From positions 124,001-188,000 of the forward strand of contig CAJXMW010000005.1 of assembly GCA_913056235.1 (NCBI GenBank): DNA of 64,000 nucleotides, read 5' to 3'. Each line of letters starts with the position of its first letter. Positions within the stretch are counted from its first letter, which is position 1. The notes under the pieces were generated by a model. It saw nothing but the letters and a program-made list of their open reading frames with translations. It was not told where the DNA came from and ran no database searches. Below are positions 9,227-20,441 of the stretch, in pieces. The stretch comes from an uncultured Fodinibius sp. (GTDB taxonomy: Bacteria > Bacteroidota > Rhodothermia > Balneolales > Balneolaceae). A program made the position numbers and the translations under genes.

Positions 9227-10141
9227 CTAATGCAGCATACCGATACCACTATAGCCATTCATAAAATCTTTTCCACTCATCCGGCGTTTTCCCTGTAGTT
9301 GAACTTCTTTAAGGATTAAAGTTCCCGTTTTACAACCTACAATCAAATCATCGCCAGACATCTCCAGTTGTCCCGGCGCCACCTTTTTAGACGGACCAAT
9401 TTCCGAGCGATAGATATTAAATTTCAGATCATCCACCTCAGCCCAGGCAGTGGGGAAAGGACTCAAACCACGGATTTTGTTATGGACTTGTTCGACCGGT
9501 TGATCAAAATCAATCTTACAGTCATCGGTAAACAACTTCGGTGCGGGCGTTGCTTTTGTGTCATCCTGTGGTTGAAGCTCGTACGTTCCCTGACCAATTT
9601 CATCTATTGATTCGACAAGCAACTCGCTTCCCAATTTCTTGAGGCGCTTATAGACATCGCCAGTTGTTTCGTTGGGACCTATCGAAGTTTCGCTCTGCTG
9701 GATGATATTCCCGGTATCGACTTGTTCATCCAGAAAAAACACCGTACAACCTGTTTTCTCTTCCCCGTTGATAATGGCCCAGTGGATGGGAGCTGCTCCT
9801 CTGTATTTAGGCAACAGCGAAGCGTGTAAATTGATCGATCCCTCGGTGGGCAATTCTAAAATCTTGGGAGGTAAAATCCGGAAAGCAACGACCACAAACA
9901 GATCGGCGTCCAGCGCCTTCAGCTTTTGATAAAAGTCGGGATCATCGAGTTCTTCAACCTCAATTACTGGCAAGTCCAGCTCCAGGGCTTTCTTTTTTAC
10001 CGCCGTGGGAGAAGTATCCCCCCCTCGTCCACGCCGCTTGTCCACATTACTGACTACCGATACAATATCGTGATCGGATTGATACAATTTCTCCAGGCTC
10101 GGGATGGCGAAATCCGGAGACCCCATAAAAACAATGCGCAT
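9227..10141 (-). CDS. fmt: Methionyl-tRNA formyltransferase
   Basis: 304 aa; MRIVFMGSPDFAIPSLEKL, NLHASLLPKYRGAAPIHWAIINGE, GLSPFPTAW; adjacent to def. Confidence 0.97.
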   Translation of the reverse strand: MRIVFMGSPDFAIPSLEKLYQSDHDIVSVVSNVDKRRGRGGDTSPTAVKKKALELDLPVIEVEELDDPDFYQKLKALDADLFVVVAFRILPPKILELPTEGSINLHASLLPKYRGAAPIHWAIINGEEKTGCTVFFLDEQVDTGNIIQQSETSIGPNETTGDVYKRLKKLGSELLVESIDEIGQGTYELQPQDDTKATPAPKLFTDDCKIDFDQPVEQVHNKIRGLSPFPTAWAEVDDLKFNIYRSEIGPSKKVAPGQLEMSGDDLIVGCKTGTLILKEVQLQGKRRMSGKDFMNGYSGIGMLH

Positions 10142-10147
10142 AACCTT

Positions 10148-10738
10148 TTATTTTTGCTCAGCTTTCTTAGGTACGACCGGATAGGCGATGTCTGCCCGGC
10201 CTTCAGCAATCTCATTTAATTTAGAGCCCAGCAGTTTGCGCTTAAACATGGATAGATGATCCAAAAACAAAATGCCATCAAGGTGGTCGGTCTCATGCTG
10301 AATGACACGCGCCCACCAGCCGTCAATTTCAAGTTCCTGCTCGTTGAAATCACGATCCAGGTAGGAGACTACAATTTTTTCGGGACGCTTCACTGAAGCA
10401 TTCACCCCGGGAATGCTCAGGCATCCCTCATCCATGGCAACCTCATCGCCGCCCTGAAAGGTGATTTCGGGATTTATCATCGCAATGGGACCCATTTGCG
10501 GTCCTTCTCCTTCTTCCGACATCGCATCGGCATCAGCCACAAAAATTCGTCTTAGCTCTCCAATTTGCGGTGCAGCCAATCCAACCCCATCCGAGTTATA
10601 CATAGTATCGAACATGTCATCGATGAGCGTCTGAATCTCCTCAGAGTTTTTATTGACGGGCTCCGCTTCTTTGCGAAGCACTTCGTCATCATACGTAACG
10701 ATCGGTAATACGGACATTGTTGGCTTCTGCGAGTTCAA
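10148..10738 (-). CDS. def: Peptide deformylase (likely start MSVLPIVTYDDE internal to the ORF)
   Basis: GVGLAAPQIG, EGCLSIPG, VIQHETDHLDGILFLD motifs. Confidence 0.97.
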   Translation of the reverse strand: MNSQKPTMSVLPIVTYDDEVLRKEAEPVNKNSEEIQTLIDDMFDTMYNSDGVGLAAPQIGELRRIFVADADAMSEEGEGPQMGPIAMINPEITFQGGDEVAMDEGCLSIPGVNASVKRPEKIVVSYLDRDFNEQELEIDGWWARVIQHETDHLDGILFLDHLSMFKRKLLGSKLNEIAEGRADIAYPVVPKKAEQK

Positions 10739-11144
10739 TATATTTCTGTAAAATGATAGCAGCCGCTGCTTGGTTGATACGGTCAGATTCGCGCCGCTTC
10801 ATCTTGGGAACGCCAGCCTCTACCATAGCACGTACAGCTTCTTTGGTAGTATAGCGTTCGTCGATTTTCTGAATTTCAATATCGGGAAATTTAGAGCTGA
10901 GCTCGGTAAGAAATTTTTCTACCATTTTTATGGCTCGTCCCTCTTGGCCACTCGGGGTAAGCGGCCATCCTACGACAAACATCTCAACATTTTCCTCTTC
11001 AACGAGTTCTTCCAGTTTGTCAAAAACGACTTCGTAATGGTAGGTACCAATGGGATTGGCTACGGTTTTAAGTAAGTCGGTACGAGCTAAGCCAATCCAT
11101 TTTGTTCCGACATCGATACCGACCAGTCTTCCGTATTCTGCCAC
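10689..11144 (-). CDS. ruvX: Holliday junction resolvase-like protein RuvX/YqgF
   Basis: 151 aa; GRLVGIDVGTKWIGLARTD, VGWPLTPSGQEGRAIKMVEKF, DERYTTKEA. Confidence 0.92.
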   Translation of the reverse strand: MAEYGRLVGIDVGTKWIGLARTDLLKTVANPIGTYHYEVVFDKLEELVEEENVEMFVVGWPLTPSGQEGRAIKMVEKFLTELSSKFPDIEIQKIDERYTTKEAVRAMVEAGVPKMKRRESDRINQAAAAIILQKYIELAEANNVRITDRYV

Positions 11145-11146
11145 TG

Positions 11147-11479
11147 CTAATCTTCCATTTCTTCTAATTCCTCTTCTTCAAGAGGTTGTTTCAAAAATTG
11201 TTTTAAAAGCTTACTCGGTTTAAAATGAGTCTTGCGATGCGGAGGCACATAAATCTCTTCGTTCGTCTTGGGATTTCGAGCCTTCGGCTTCGCTTTGGTT
11301 TTCTTGACTTCAAAAACACCAAAGTCGCGCAATTCGATCCGACAAGTCGGATCCGCGTCCATCATTGTCTCGCGAAGGGCAACAAGTACTGCATCAACCC
11401 ATGGCTCGGTTTGAACCATTGGCTCATCCAGCTCTTCCGCGACGCGACGTACAATGTCTCTTTTTGTGTATGTAATCAT
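11147..11479 (-). CDS. HU/IHF-family DNA-binding protein
   Basis: 110 aa; MITYTKRDIVRRVAEEL, IELRDFGVFEVKKTKAKPKARNPKTNEEI. Confidence 0.92.
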   Translation of the reverse strand: MITYTKRDIVRRVAEELDEPMVQTEPWVDAVLVALRETMMDADPTCRIELRDFGVFEVKKTKAKPKARNPKTNEEIYVPPHRKTHFKPSKLLKQFLKQPLEEEELEEMED

Positions 11480-11632
11480 AGTCTGATCGTGATATTTATT
11501 AAACCTTTACTTTTTCTCTGACCCTGGTTGAGAGAATGATATAAATAGTACCAATTTTTCTGTGATTGATGATATTACTTTTCTACCAGATTTAAAAATA
11601 TTTAAGGGCGTAAATTTTAGAGAAACAACAAC

Positions 11633-13885
11633 TTACTCGTAACGATATACGCTCTTCACGCCGTCTACTTTCTGAAGTTTTGCAATTATGCGATCCAAGT
11701 GATCAATGTCTTCCACATAAACGGTGAGGATACCTTCGAACATTCCACTGTCGCTGTTCACATTGATACTTTTCATGTTGGTTTCAAGCGATTTTGACAA
11801 GACATCAGTAATATCATTAATCATGCCCACACGATCTTCGCCAATCACTTTAACAGCTCCCAGAAACTGGGAATCAATATTTTTGGCCCACGACACATCC
11901 ACGATCCGCTCGCCGTCGGTCTGGATAAGATGATGGATGTTTTTACAATTTGAGCGATGAATCTTCACATCACCTGTGCGACTTATAAAGCCCATCACGT
12001 CATCACCCGGAATGGGATTACAGCAGTTTGCATAATTATACTTCACATTCGTGAGCTCACCGTTGATGATCAGCGCCTTCTCATCACTAACCGAACGCGC
12101 CGCATTGATATATGTTTCCTGAATTTCTTCTTCGGTGGCCGGAGCTGTCTTCTCTTCCTCTTCTTGATCCTCTTCGATACGACCTTTGCTGGTATATTGC
12201 TTAACAGCCTTAAACAACTTATTTACATCAAATGTACCTTTACCAATATCGTAAAACAGGTCTTGGGTAGAATCAAAATTTAGCTTTTGGGCAACTTTGG
12301 TGAGATCCTGATCAGAAATCTCAACATTACCCCGCTTGGCGCGTTTTTCCCAGATTTCACGTCCCTCGTCGGCCGTCTGCCGCTCTTTCTGTTTGATAAA
12401 CTGACGGATCCGTGACTTCGCCTTGTGGGTCACCACATCGTTGATCCAATCCGGATTGAGGTTAATTTTATTTCCCGTGATGATCTCAACCTGGTCACCA
12501 ATATCCAGTTTCTGACGTAGCGGCGCCATTTTGCCATTAATTTTGGCAGCAATGGCTCGTTCGCCAATTTCGCTGTGAATATCAAACGCAAAGTCGATGG
12601 GAGTAGCTCCCTGCGGCAGAGTACGCAGCTCACCATCCGGGGTAAACACATAAATCTCATCCTGGTAGAGATTAAGCTGGAAATCCTTTACAAATTCCGT
12701 AGCCGCATCAGGACGAGGGTTGTCAAGTATATCACGCACCCAGTGGACAAACTTGTCCAGTGTCTCCGAACCACTGCCTTTGCCCTCTTTGTACTTCCAG
12801 TGCGCAGCTACTCCTTTTTCGGCGATATCATCCATATGTCGCGTGCGGATCTGCACCTCTACCTTGCGTCCCTTTTTGGTAATCACCGTGGTATGCAAGG
12901 ATTGATAACCGTTGGCCTTGGGCACCGAGATAAAATCACGGAATCGCTTCGGAATGGGCGTATACCAGTCAGTAATAATAGAATAGACACGCCAGCAATC
13001 TTCTTTAGTATGCGGCTCTTCCAGGATGATGCGGATGGCAAACAGATCGTAAATCTCCTCAAAGGGCTTTTGTTGCCGCTGCATCTTGCGGAAAATTGAA
13101 TAGATATGTTTGGGACGCCCTTTCATCTCAAACGTAAAGCCCTGTTCATCCAGCTCGTCCTGAATGGGATCCATAAACTCCTCAATAAAAGCTTCACGGG
13201 CCTCTTTCTTCTCGCGCAACTTCCGCGCAATAAACTTGTACGAGTTGGGATCAATAACCTTAAAACAGAGGTCTTCCAACTCACTTTTGATATTAAACAA
13301 GCCAAACCGGTGTGCCAAAGGGGCGTACAACTCCATGGTTTCGGTGGCCTTTTCCATCTGCTTTTCGCGCGGCAAGTGCTGTATAGTACGCATATTATGC
13401 AAGCGGTCGGCAAATTTGATCAGTACCACGCGGATGTCCTCAGCCATGGAGAGGAGCATCTTCATAAAGGTTTCGGCCTGTTTGGTGTTGCGGCTCTTGA
13501 AAACCCCAGTAATCTTGGTTACACCGTCAATTAAATGAGAAACCGTATCGCCAAACTTTTCTTCGATATCTTCAAGAGTGACTCCGGTATCCTCTACGGT
13601 ATCGTGCAGCAGCGATGCCACTACCGACACATCATCGATATTGATCTCAGAAGCCACAATCTTAGCTACAGACACCGGATGATAATAAAAAGGTTCCCCG
13701 GAAGCGCGATCGACATCTTTGTGAGAAATATAGCAGAGCTTGAACGCTCGTGCTATCATCTGCTCATCCACCTCTTCAAGGCTGTCTCGGCATACCTTTA
13801 GCAGCTGATCCAGATCCTCTTGCTGAGGTGGATCCAGAGTATAATCATCTAAATCGATATTATATTTCGTCTTGGTGTCTGCCAT
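11633..13885 (-). CDS. RelA/SpoT-type bifunctional (p)ppGpp synthetase/hydrolase
   Basis: 750 aa; HD domain ASLLHDTVEDTG, synthetase RFRDFISVPKANGYQSLHTTVI, TGS domain VFTPDGELRTLPQGATPIDFAFDIHSEIG, C-terminal ACT domain. Confidence 0.96.
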   Translation of the reverse strand: MADTKTKYNIDLDDYTLDPPQQEDLDQLLKVCRDSLEEVDEQMIARAFKLCYISHKDVDRASGEPFYYHPVSVAKIVASEINIDDVSVVASLLHDTVEDTGVTLEDIEEKFGDTVSHLIDGVTKITGVFKSRNTKQAETFMKMLLSMAEDIRVVLIKFADRLHNMRTIQHLPREKQMEKATETMELYAPLAHRFGLFNIKSELEDLCFKVIDPNSYKFIARKLREKKEAREAFIEEFMDPIQDELDEQGFTFEMKGRPKHIYSIFRKMQRQQKPFEEIYDLFAIRIILEEPHTKEDCWRVYSIITDWYTPIPKRFRDFISVPKANGYQSLHTTVITKKGRKVEVQIRTRHMDDIAEKGVAAHWKYKEGKGSGSETLDKFVHWVRDILDNPRPDAATEFVKDFQLNLYQDEIYVFTPDGELRTLPQGATPIDFAFDIHSEIGERAIAAKINGKMAPLRQKLDIGDQVEIITGNKINLNPDWINDVVTHKAKSRIRQFIKQKERQTADEGREIWEKRAKRGNVEISDQDLTKVAQKLNFDSTQDLFYDIGKGTFDVNKLFKAVKQYTSKGRIEEDQEEEEKTAPATEEEIQETYINAARSVSDEKALIINGELTNVKYNYANCCNPIPGDDVMGFISRTGDVKIHRSNCKNIHHLIQTDGERIVDVSWAKNIDSQFLGAVKVIGEDRVGMINDITDVLSKSLETNMKSINVNSDSGMFEGILTVYVEDIDHLDRIIAKLQKVDGVKSVYRYE

Positions 13886-14027
13886 GATTAAAAAATTGCG
13901 ATCAAGAATCGTAACGGTCGGTATTCACCTAGATAAAACAATGCCAAAGCCGTCTACATTCAAATAAAGGAACTGTTTGGTGATTAACAATCACCAAAAT
14001 GCTTACATATACAATTCAAAAATAAAA

Positions 14028-14053
14028 AAGCGGACGCTTGATAACGTCCGCTT
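14028..14053. terminator. Hairpin between relA/spoT upstream region and OMP gene
   Basis: AAGCGGACG-cttgataa-CGTCCGCTT preceded by AAAAAA (T-tract on minus strand). Confidence 0.7.
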
Positions 14054-14072
14054 AAGGTCAAAAGGTATTTAA

Positions 14073-14663
14073 TCAGAAAGAAATAGAAACCCCGAATATC
14101 ATACGTCCATTACTGTTTTTTATATCCTTCAACTCATCCTCATAGTTTGATACATCCTCCAAGCGATATTCTACAAATGGTTGGATGGGCAGGGCACTAA
14201 GTCTGGCTCCTACAAAGCCATTCCAATAAATGGCACTGTCGTTAGATTCAGAATTAAATGCCGAATTCTGTGGCAAATCATCTCGGTTTACATCCAGCGT
14301 GGATGCCCCCAAGCCAAGTCCAACATATGGACTAATGGGACCTACCGTTACACCACCGACGGCTGCCAGTCCGTAATCGTAGTTGGTAATATCCTGCGAA
14401 TAGGAATAGGTGGTATTGCCGTCCTGATAATCGATGCTATTTTCATCGTTGAAGTAACTGAAATGGGCTCGGATTCCCAGATTTACCAGAGGTAACCCTT
14501 GTAGAATACTACGCTCAATGCGCGCGCCAAAACCGTTTTTGGGTTGCTCTTGCCGAATTTCATAAGATGCACCCAAGCTCCACTGAGCTGACGCAACTTG
14601 AGGTGTTGCACTAAGTAACAATGCAAATGTAGCAAAAGCGAATACTATTTTTTTTACCTTCAT
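14073..14663 (-). CDS. Outer-membrane beta-barrel protein, exported
   Basis: 196 aa; signal peptide MKVKKIVFAFATFALLLSATPQVASAQ; beta-strand pattern with terminal FGVSISF. Confidence 0.75.
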   Translation of the reverse strand: MKVKKIVFAFATFALLLSATPQVASAQWSLGASYEIRQEQPKNGFGARIERSILQGLPLVNLGIRAHFSYFNDENSIDYQDGNTTYSYSQDITNYDYGLAAVGGVTVGPISPYVGLGLGASTLDVNRDDLPQNSAFNSESNDSAIYWNGFVGARLSALPIQPFVEYRLEDVSNYEDELKDIKNSNGRMIFGVSISF

Positions 14664-15123
14664 AATATCTCCACAATTATTTTTTTAGAATATATTTAAA
14701 ACTATTTGAATACCAGGGAAAATAAGATCGCAACAACTTATCTGTCTGAAGTAACAATATCCATTCCATCTATGGAAATGCCAAATCCTAATCTAATGTT
14801 CCATCATGGTATTCAGATATGGGAATAACTTTATTAATGATAAAGACGTATTGTGATGCGGCAAATTTTTAAAATTTATTTCCTCATCTTAACTAAAATT
14901 GAGATTTGGTGTTTTCATCGAGAAGCTCGAGTATATTTTCAGACCAAGCTCGGTCGATCTGTGCCACTGTAATGGTAATCACTTCATTCAGTTCAGTCTT
15001 AAACTAATACAGAAGCTGACTATCACTAAGCTGATTGATGACATTGAACATGTCATGGTCAGCACCACTTTTTTCTCCTATGGTAGGTATCCACAAATCT
15101 TCCCTATAGTTGCCAGTCTAACC

Positions 15124-18100
15124 CTATTTCAACAGGGTCATCTTTTGCACCTTTGATACCCCACCTGCTTTCAAGTGAATAAAATACATGCCGCTGGATA
15201 AATTACTACCATCAAAAGACACGGTATAGGCACCGGGCGTCTGGCGTTTGTTGACAAGCGTCCGCACTTTTTGCCCAAGCACATTATATACTTCCAGCGT
15301 AACCTCTGTTTGAACGGCTACCTCGTAACGAATCTTCGTAGATGGATTAAAGGGATTGGGATAATTGGGCAATAACTCATGTTCAGTAATGGCGGATGCG
15401 CCGCCTCTTTGCAGTAACAGCTTCTGGTGTGGTCGCTGAATTGTTGCTTTGCGACCAGCAGGCAACTGATAATGAACAGTATCTTGCCCGGTAACACCCG
15501 ACAACACATATCCAGACTGGGCATTTTGCGATACCGACACCTGAACCGGATATGTACTGGAAGTTAATTTTAACTCAGTACGTTTTTGCTCTGCCAATCG
15601 GAGGTCATTTGTGGTTCGCACATCAAGAGCCGGAGTGGGTGCCTTGGGTGGCATCCGGTACTGATCACGCATTACGTTGTCGATCGGTTTTGAAGTAGCA
15701 AAAAACTTCTGGACAGTCGGTCCATGACGAAACTGCAGCTCGTCCACCGAAGGGTCCTCACTGGCTAGCAGCTCTCGGCCGGAAGAACTAGATGCACCTA
15801 TTGTAAGCTGAATATCTCCCGCCTGGTCAGCATGAATCCAATAGCCCCGGGTTGGAGTAATCTCTGTTGCCGATTGGTAGGAGCCATTTTGATACTTAAA
15901 AATATCGGTAGCACTTCGCACCCCGTTGGGATCACTGATATCAGAGGTACTAACGGTATCACCGATCCCGCCTATCAGATTCCACCCCTCTTCCAGAGAA
16001 ATTGTAGCATCGGTTTGGGCCCCTCCACTAAATGTGATATTGGAACCTGCATCACTTTTGACCCAATAGCCTTCTTGGGGATTAAAACTGTTAGATGATT
16101 CATAGACCGATGAATAGCCATAAATTGTGATGTTACCTCCGCTCTGCATACCACTGGTTGCTGCCATTGGCGACCCTACCAATTGCCACTGGTTATCGAT
16201 AGTTGAACTTGCCAGGTGACCAACTACCAGTGTAGAAGTATCGCTCTCGTTACCTTCGGTATCAAAGGCCGAAACCCGATAATAACTAAAATCGTTATTT
16301 ACCTGCTGATCAGTATAAGAGGGATCCGAGGAGGCACTAACCGAGTCATACTTCACCAGGTTATTGCTGTCCGATCCCCGATAAATGTAATACTTCGAAA
16401 TATCCGATTCAGAATTGGCCACCCAGCTCAAATCAACGTCTGAGCTACTTACATCCAGTGCAAGTCCGGTAGGCGCAGCGGGGACCTGCCCATCTCCTAT
16501 TTGAAGTACATCAGCTTGCCCAACAAATATGCCACGTCCATGGGTAGCTACGGCAATCCTGCCATCCGAGGGACGAGAGACAATATATTCGGCCACCGAG
16601 TAACCGATACTTCCTGCCGAACCTCCATCTGATTCACGTGTCCACGTTGTGGAACTCCCGGACAGCGAAGTCGTTGAATACACACCGGTACTGGTACCTA
16701 CCAAATACGTGGTAGGCAAAATCGTGGCATTGCGAATTGAGGGACCCGGATTCTGTGAAGTGCCCTCCAAATTACCTTCAATAGCCGTCCAGTTACTGCC
16801 ACCATCAGTAGAGCGATACAACCCCACAACTCCATAATTCGAGATAACAGCAATAACCTCATCCCCATCCTGCGGATTTACGGCCAAATCATGTACATAA
16901 CCACCGGAAGGAGCACCGGAAATCGAAATATCAACCACATCCTGAGTATTAGTGGCATCATCGAGGTAAAAAATCTGTGGAGACTGATTGCTATTATAAG
17001 CAGCATAATACAACCGATCAGACGGTTGGTTTTGGGAAATCTCTAATGTGCTAATAACATAGTTTGTAGATGAGACCGCCGTGAAGGAATCCCAGTTCTG
17101 GGAAGTGCCGCCACTACTGCCGGTAATCTCATTAATAGATGTATTACGCCACATAGTCCGCCCACCGGGATAAAACATCACACTGTCGCTGGGCGCCAAC
17201 ACATAGGGATGTATAAACAGCTGATTAGAGGCACCGGATGGATACACGACACTATAATCAGTAGAAGTGGCCCCATCATATGGTGAGGTAAGGCTACCAT
17301 CGGATTTGATTCCTATTCGGAGGACTTTACCATTTTGGGATGAGACATATGCATAATCACTGCCCCATGCAGCATAACTTCCATCCCCACTGGAAATATC
17401 GGTCAGTGTCGTTTGTTGTCCTCCCTGTGCATCAGCCTCGAAAAACGGAGTCCCGTTATCTTGTGTCCCACCCATAATACGATCATCATCTTGCTGGGTG
17501 GGAATGGCTACCGTATAAAATTGACCAGTCACATATCCGTCATCTTGATCCTGCCAGCTTACCGACGAAGCCGTAATATCGGAGGTGATACTTAATCCCC
17601 CGTCGTGACTGCTCCAGACCTTATTGGGATCATTTGGATCAAAGGCAATAGCATGCTGGTCAGGGTGGTGCGACGAATATTGCGATACATTATTGGCTTT
17701 AGCATAGCCTCCAATCCAGTATTCATCTTTCTGAGAATTATCAGCGTTATCATACCCCCCTGTTGGCTTGGTAGCAAATCCATCACGCGACCGGAACAAA
17801 TTTGTTGCGCCAACTATCACAAAGTTGGGATCATCGGGCTTGACAGCCACCTCCATATTATATCCCCCTTGCAGGTTGACCCCACCCACAGGATCGCCGA
17901 AATCGGGTAGATTGGCAGAACGGTCTTCCGCTACCGGATTTTGGGGATCGCTGACATCGATCTTGAAAAAACTAATGCCTTGGTTGGTATCACTATTTTC
18001 TTTCTGAGAAAACACATACACGATGGAAGGATCGGAAGGAGCAAAGATGATAACGCTTCGGCCATGAGCAGATGGAAAATCAGAAGGCGTAATTTCGGTC

Positions 18101-19029
18101 CACGTTGAACCATCATCCGTCGAATAAAACACTCCCGGATTCCCACCGGACTGAAAGTTTTTGGTAGAAAAAACGGCCACAATATTGCCCTGCTGATCAA
18201 TATCAAAATCAGTCCAAACATGCAGGTTGGGACCACCTTTTACTGTTGTAAAACTACTACCATCATCACTAGACCGAAGCAATCCAAAAGCATTGCTGGC
18301 CGCAAAAACAGACCCCGTTGTTGGACTCACTTGAATAGCACTCAGATAATCGAACCGCGATGAAAAACTTTTATCCTTATCCTCTGTGGCCGGCAGTAGC
18401 GACCATGTTTCTCCATTATCAGTCGACTTATAAATGCCTGTTCCATAATAAAAAGCCGTATTCCCCCGATCCGAGGCTGAATTGCCAATATATTCACCCG
18501 ATGTATAGTACCAAGTATCCGGATTGGTAGGATCCTGGGTCAGGCCGGTCACACTCATATTCTGGTTGGGATCCGTCTTCATCTGCCAGCTATCGCCCCC
18601 ATCAGTACTCTTCCAGACGCCACCCGAAACACCACCAGCAAGCACTACATTTGAATTACGCTGATCGATTGCTAGTGCACGGGTGCGTCCACCCAGCTCC
18701 TGAGGTCCCGCCGATTGCCAGGTTATATCAGTATTCATTTGATTGACACTGCTTGATCTTCGCAGGAAGTCTCCTCCACGCGAAGGCAGATCCTTCGAAT
18801 ACTCCAGTTCGCGAGATCGAATATTCGGAGGAATGCGGTTGGTGGCCGGGTCGCGCAACATCCAGAAAAAATACTCCGCGCGCGCCCTTTTCATTTCTAT
18901 TTCGTTCTCCTCAGCTTCTTCCAGCTTTTTTACTTCCTGCTGTTCAGATGAAATAAGCTGCCATATTCCGGCGACCACAACCAGCATTATGATTCCAGTT
19001 GTTATCCAGATATACGCTTTTTTACCCAT
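15124..19029 (-). CDS. Large secreted sortilin/VPS10-like beta-propeller protein with FnIII region and T9SS type A C-terminal sorting domain
   Basis: 1301 aa; repeated Asp-box motifs (STDGGDSWQ, STDNGETWS, STDDGSTWTE, STDGGSNWTA), FnIII-like segment, C-terminus NYPNPFNPSTKIRYEV...EVYNVLGQKVRTLV...GSNLSSGMYFIHLKAG. Confidence 0.9.
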   Translation of the reverse strand: MGKKAYIWITTGIIMLVVVAGIWQLISSEQQEVKKLEEAEENEIEMKRARAEYFFWMLRDPATNRIPPNIRSRELEYSKDLPSRGGDFLRRSSSVNQMNTDITWQSAGPQELGGRTRALAIDQRNSNVVLAGGVSGGVWKSTDGGDSWQMKTDPNQNMSVTGLTQDPTNPDTWYYTSGEYIGNSASDRGNTAFYYGTGIYKSTDNGETWSLLPATEDKDKSFSSRFDYLSAIQVSPTTGSVFAASNAFGLLRSSDDGSSFTTVKGGPNLHVWTDFDIDQQGNIVAVFSTKNFQSGGNPGVFYSTDDGSTWTEITPSDFPSAHGRSVIIFAPSDPSIVYVFSQKENSDTNQGISFFKIDVSDPQNPVAEDRSANLPDFGDPVGGVNLQGGYNMEVAVKPDDPNFVIVGATNLFRSRDGFATKPTGGYDNADNSQKDEYWIGGYAKANNVSQYSSHHPDQHAIAFDPNDPNKVWSSHDGGLSITSDITASSVSWQDQDDGYVTGQFYTVAIPTQQDDDRIMGGTQDNGTPFFEADAQGGQQTTLTDISSGDGSYAAWGSDYAYVSSQNGKVLRIGIKSDGSLTSPYDGATSTDYSVVYPSGASNQLFIHPYVLAPSDSVMFYPGGRTMWRNTSINEITGSSGGTSQNWDSFTAVSSTNYVISTLEISQNQPSDRLYYAAYNSNQSPQIFYLDDATNTQDVVDISISGAPSGGYVHDLAVNPQDGDEVIAVISNYGVVGLYRSTDGGSNWTAIEGNLEGTSQNPGPSIRNATILPTTYLVGTSTGVYSTTSLSGSSTTWTRESDGGSAGSIGYSVAEYIVSRPSDGRIAVATHGRGIFVGQADVLQIGDGQVPAAPTGLALDVSSSDVDLSWVANSESDISKYYIYRGSDSNNLVKYDSVSASSDPSYTDQQVNNDFSYYRVSAFDTEGNESDTSTLVVGHLASSTIDNQWQLVGSPMAATSGMQSGGNITIYGYSSVYESSNSFNPQEGYWVKSDAGSNITFSGGAQTDATISLEEGWNLIGGIGDTVSTSDISDPNGVRSATDIFKYQNGSYQSATEITPTRGYWIHADQAGDIQLTIGASSSSGRELLASEDPSVDELQFRHGPTVQKFFATSKPIDNVMRDQYRMPPKAPTPALDVRTTNDLRLAEQKRTELKLTSSTYPVQVSVSQNAQSGYVLSGVTGQDTVHYQLPAGRKATIQRPHQKLLLQRGGASAITEHELLPNYPNPFNPSTKIRYEVAVQTEVTLEVYNVLGQKVRTLVNKRQTPGAYTVSFDGSNLSSGMYFIHLKAGGVSKVQKMTLLK

Positions 19030-19041
19030 CTCGATGTTTAT

Positions 19042-19542
19042 TTATTGTGTAAGTTCAACCAGTGACCAGCGCTGCTGGTTCGTCGATCCTTCTACGGCCA
19101 ACCCCTGTTGCGAAGCAAGAAGCAACTGAACTTCTGCATCTTGCTGAATCTGCTCTCGTAATTCAGGATTGGATTCCAAATAGCCCTTTACATTAAGTTC
19201 CAGCTCGGTGCCGGCTGGCAGTGGTGGAGTGGCCGAACCGTAGCCCAATACCTCATCCACACGGATGGTGACTGCCGCCGGTTGTCCTCCAGCGTGCTCA
19301 ACAGAAAGGATAGTCGATTTTATCATGGCAGTACCGGGCGATAAAGCTTCGCCTCTAGGATCCGGTACCGTATCTGTGGTATCTTTTTGATTCGTAATAG
19401 ATGGTCGATCAGCCGCAGGAATACTGTCCATATCAGCAGCAGATAGCTTTTGGGGCTGATCCGGTGACGGCTGAGAAAAATACCAATACCCTCCTACGGC
19501 GGCAAATATTAGAACAAACAAGACTATTCTTTTTGGCTCCAC
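19042..19542 (-). CDS. Hypothetical membrane-anchored protein
   Basis: 166 aa; N-terminal hydrophobic segment IVLFVLIFAAVGGYWYF; adjacent to the T9SS-sorted protein. Confidence 0.6.
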   Translation of the reverse strand: MEPKRIVLFVLIFAAVGGYWYFSQPSPDQPQKLSAADMDSIPAADRPSITNQKDTTDTVPDPRGEALSPGTAMIKSTILSVEHAGGQPAAVTIRVDEVLGYGSATPPLPAGTELELNVKGYLESNPELREQIQQDAEVQLLLASQQGLAVEGSTNQQRWSLVELTQ

Positions 19543-19691
19543 ACTACTCCCCGATTACTTAATATTGTTGATTGGCGTTTAGCTTATTAACCCAATGAAA
19601 TATCAATAAACAAATAATTCTTTAATCCTGAAATTATTCTGGCAAACTCACATTTTCAGCTTGGCTCCCAGCAGATGCAAAAAACGGTAAT

Positions 19692-20441
19692 TCAGATAAT
19701 ATGATCCTTAATTGTATCGGCATAAGTGCGGCTTACCTTCAATTCGGTATTATCCTGTAAAGTAGCCGTAAAGCCACCATATCCATCCGGACTCAAATCC
19801 CGGAGTGCCGATAAAGATATCGCATGCGACCGGTGAACCCGTACAAACTTTCCGGGATCCAGCCGTTCGAGCAGCTTGCCAATTCCCAGCCCACAAAACA
19901 ACTTCTTATCCTCCAAATAGATTTGGGTGTAATCACCTTCGGCCTCAATCCATAATATATTCTCCACCTCTACAGGCACAATTCGATTGCGACTGCGAAC
20001 AAAAAGCTGGCTGGGATAATCTTTCTTCTGTTGCACTTGGCGAAGCAACGCCTGTATACGTTCCTGCTGACTGCCAGCCGCTGTTGCCATATTTTGGACG
20101 CGCCGAAGGGCCTCCAAAAATCGCTCCTTGGTATAGGGTTTAAGCAGGTAATCTACCGCATTGATATCGAAAGCACGAATCGCATATTCGTCATAAGCAG
20201 TAGAAAAAATAATCTGGGGAATATCCTCTAGCTGACTTACCAGCTCAAAGCCATTCATCTGCGGCATCTGGATATCCAGGAAAAGCAGATCCACGGAATG
20301 TTTCTTCAGGTAGCTCAGCGCCTCACGCGGATTGCTAAATGACTGCTGGACCTCAACCCAGTCAACGTCCTCGAGATATTCCAGGATTACATCACGTGCC
20401 GGCGGTTCGTCATCAATAACAATTGCTGAGAAGTTCTTCAT
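19692..20441 (-). CDS. LytTR-family response regulator
   Basis: 249 aa; receiver domain (VIDDEPPAR, DLLFLDIQMPQMNGFEL) plus LytTR domain (VENILWIEAEGDYTQIYLEDKK...FVRVHRSHAISL). Confidence 0.95.
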   Translation of the reverse strand: MKNFSAIVIDDEPPARDVILEYLEDVDWVEVQQSFSNPREALSYLKKHSVDLLFLDIQMPQMNGFELVSQLEDIPQIIFSTAYDEYAIRAFDINAVDYLLKPYTKERFLEALRRVQNMATAAGSQQERIQALLRQVQQKKDYPSQLFVRSRNRIVPVEVENILWIEAEGDYTQIYLEDKKLFCGLGIGKLLERLDPGKFVRVHRSHAISLSALRDLSPDGYGGFTATLQDNTELKVSRTYADTIKDHII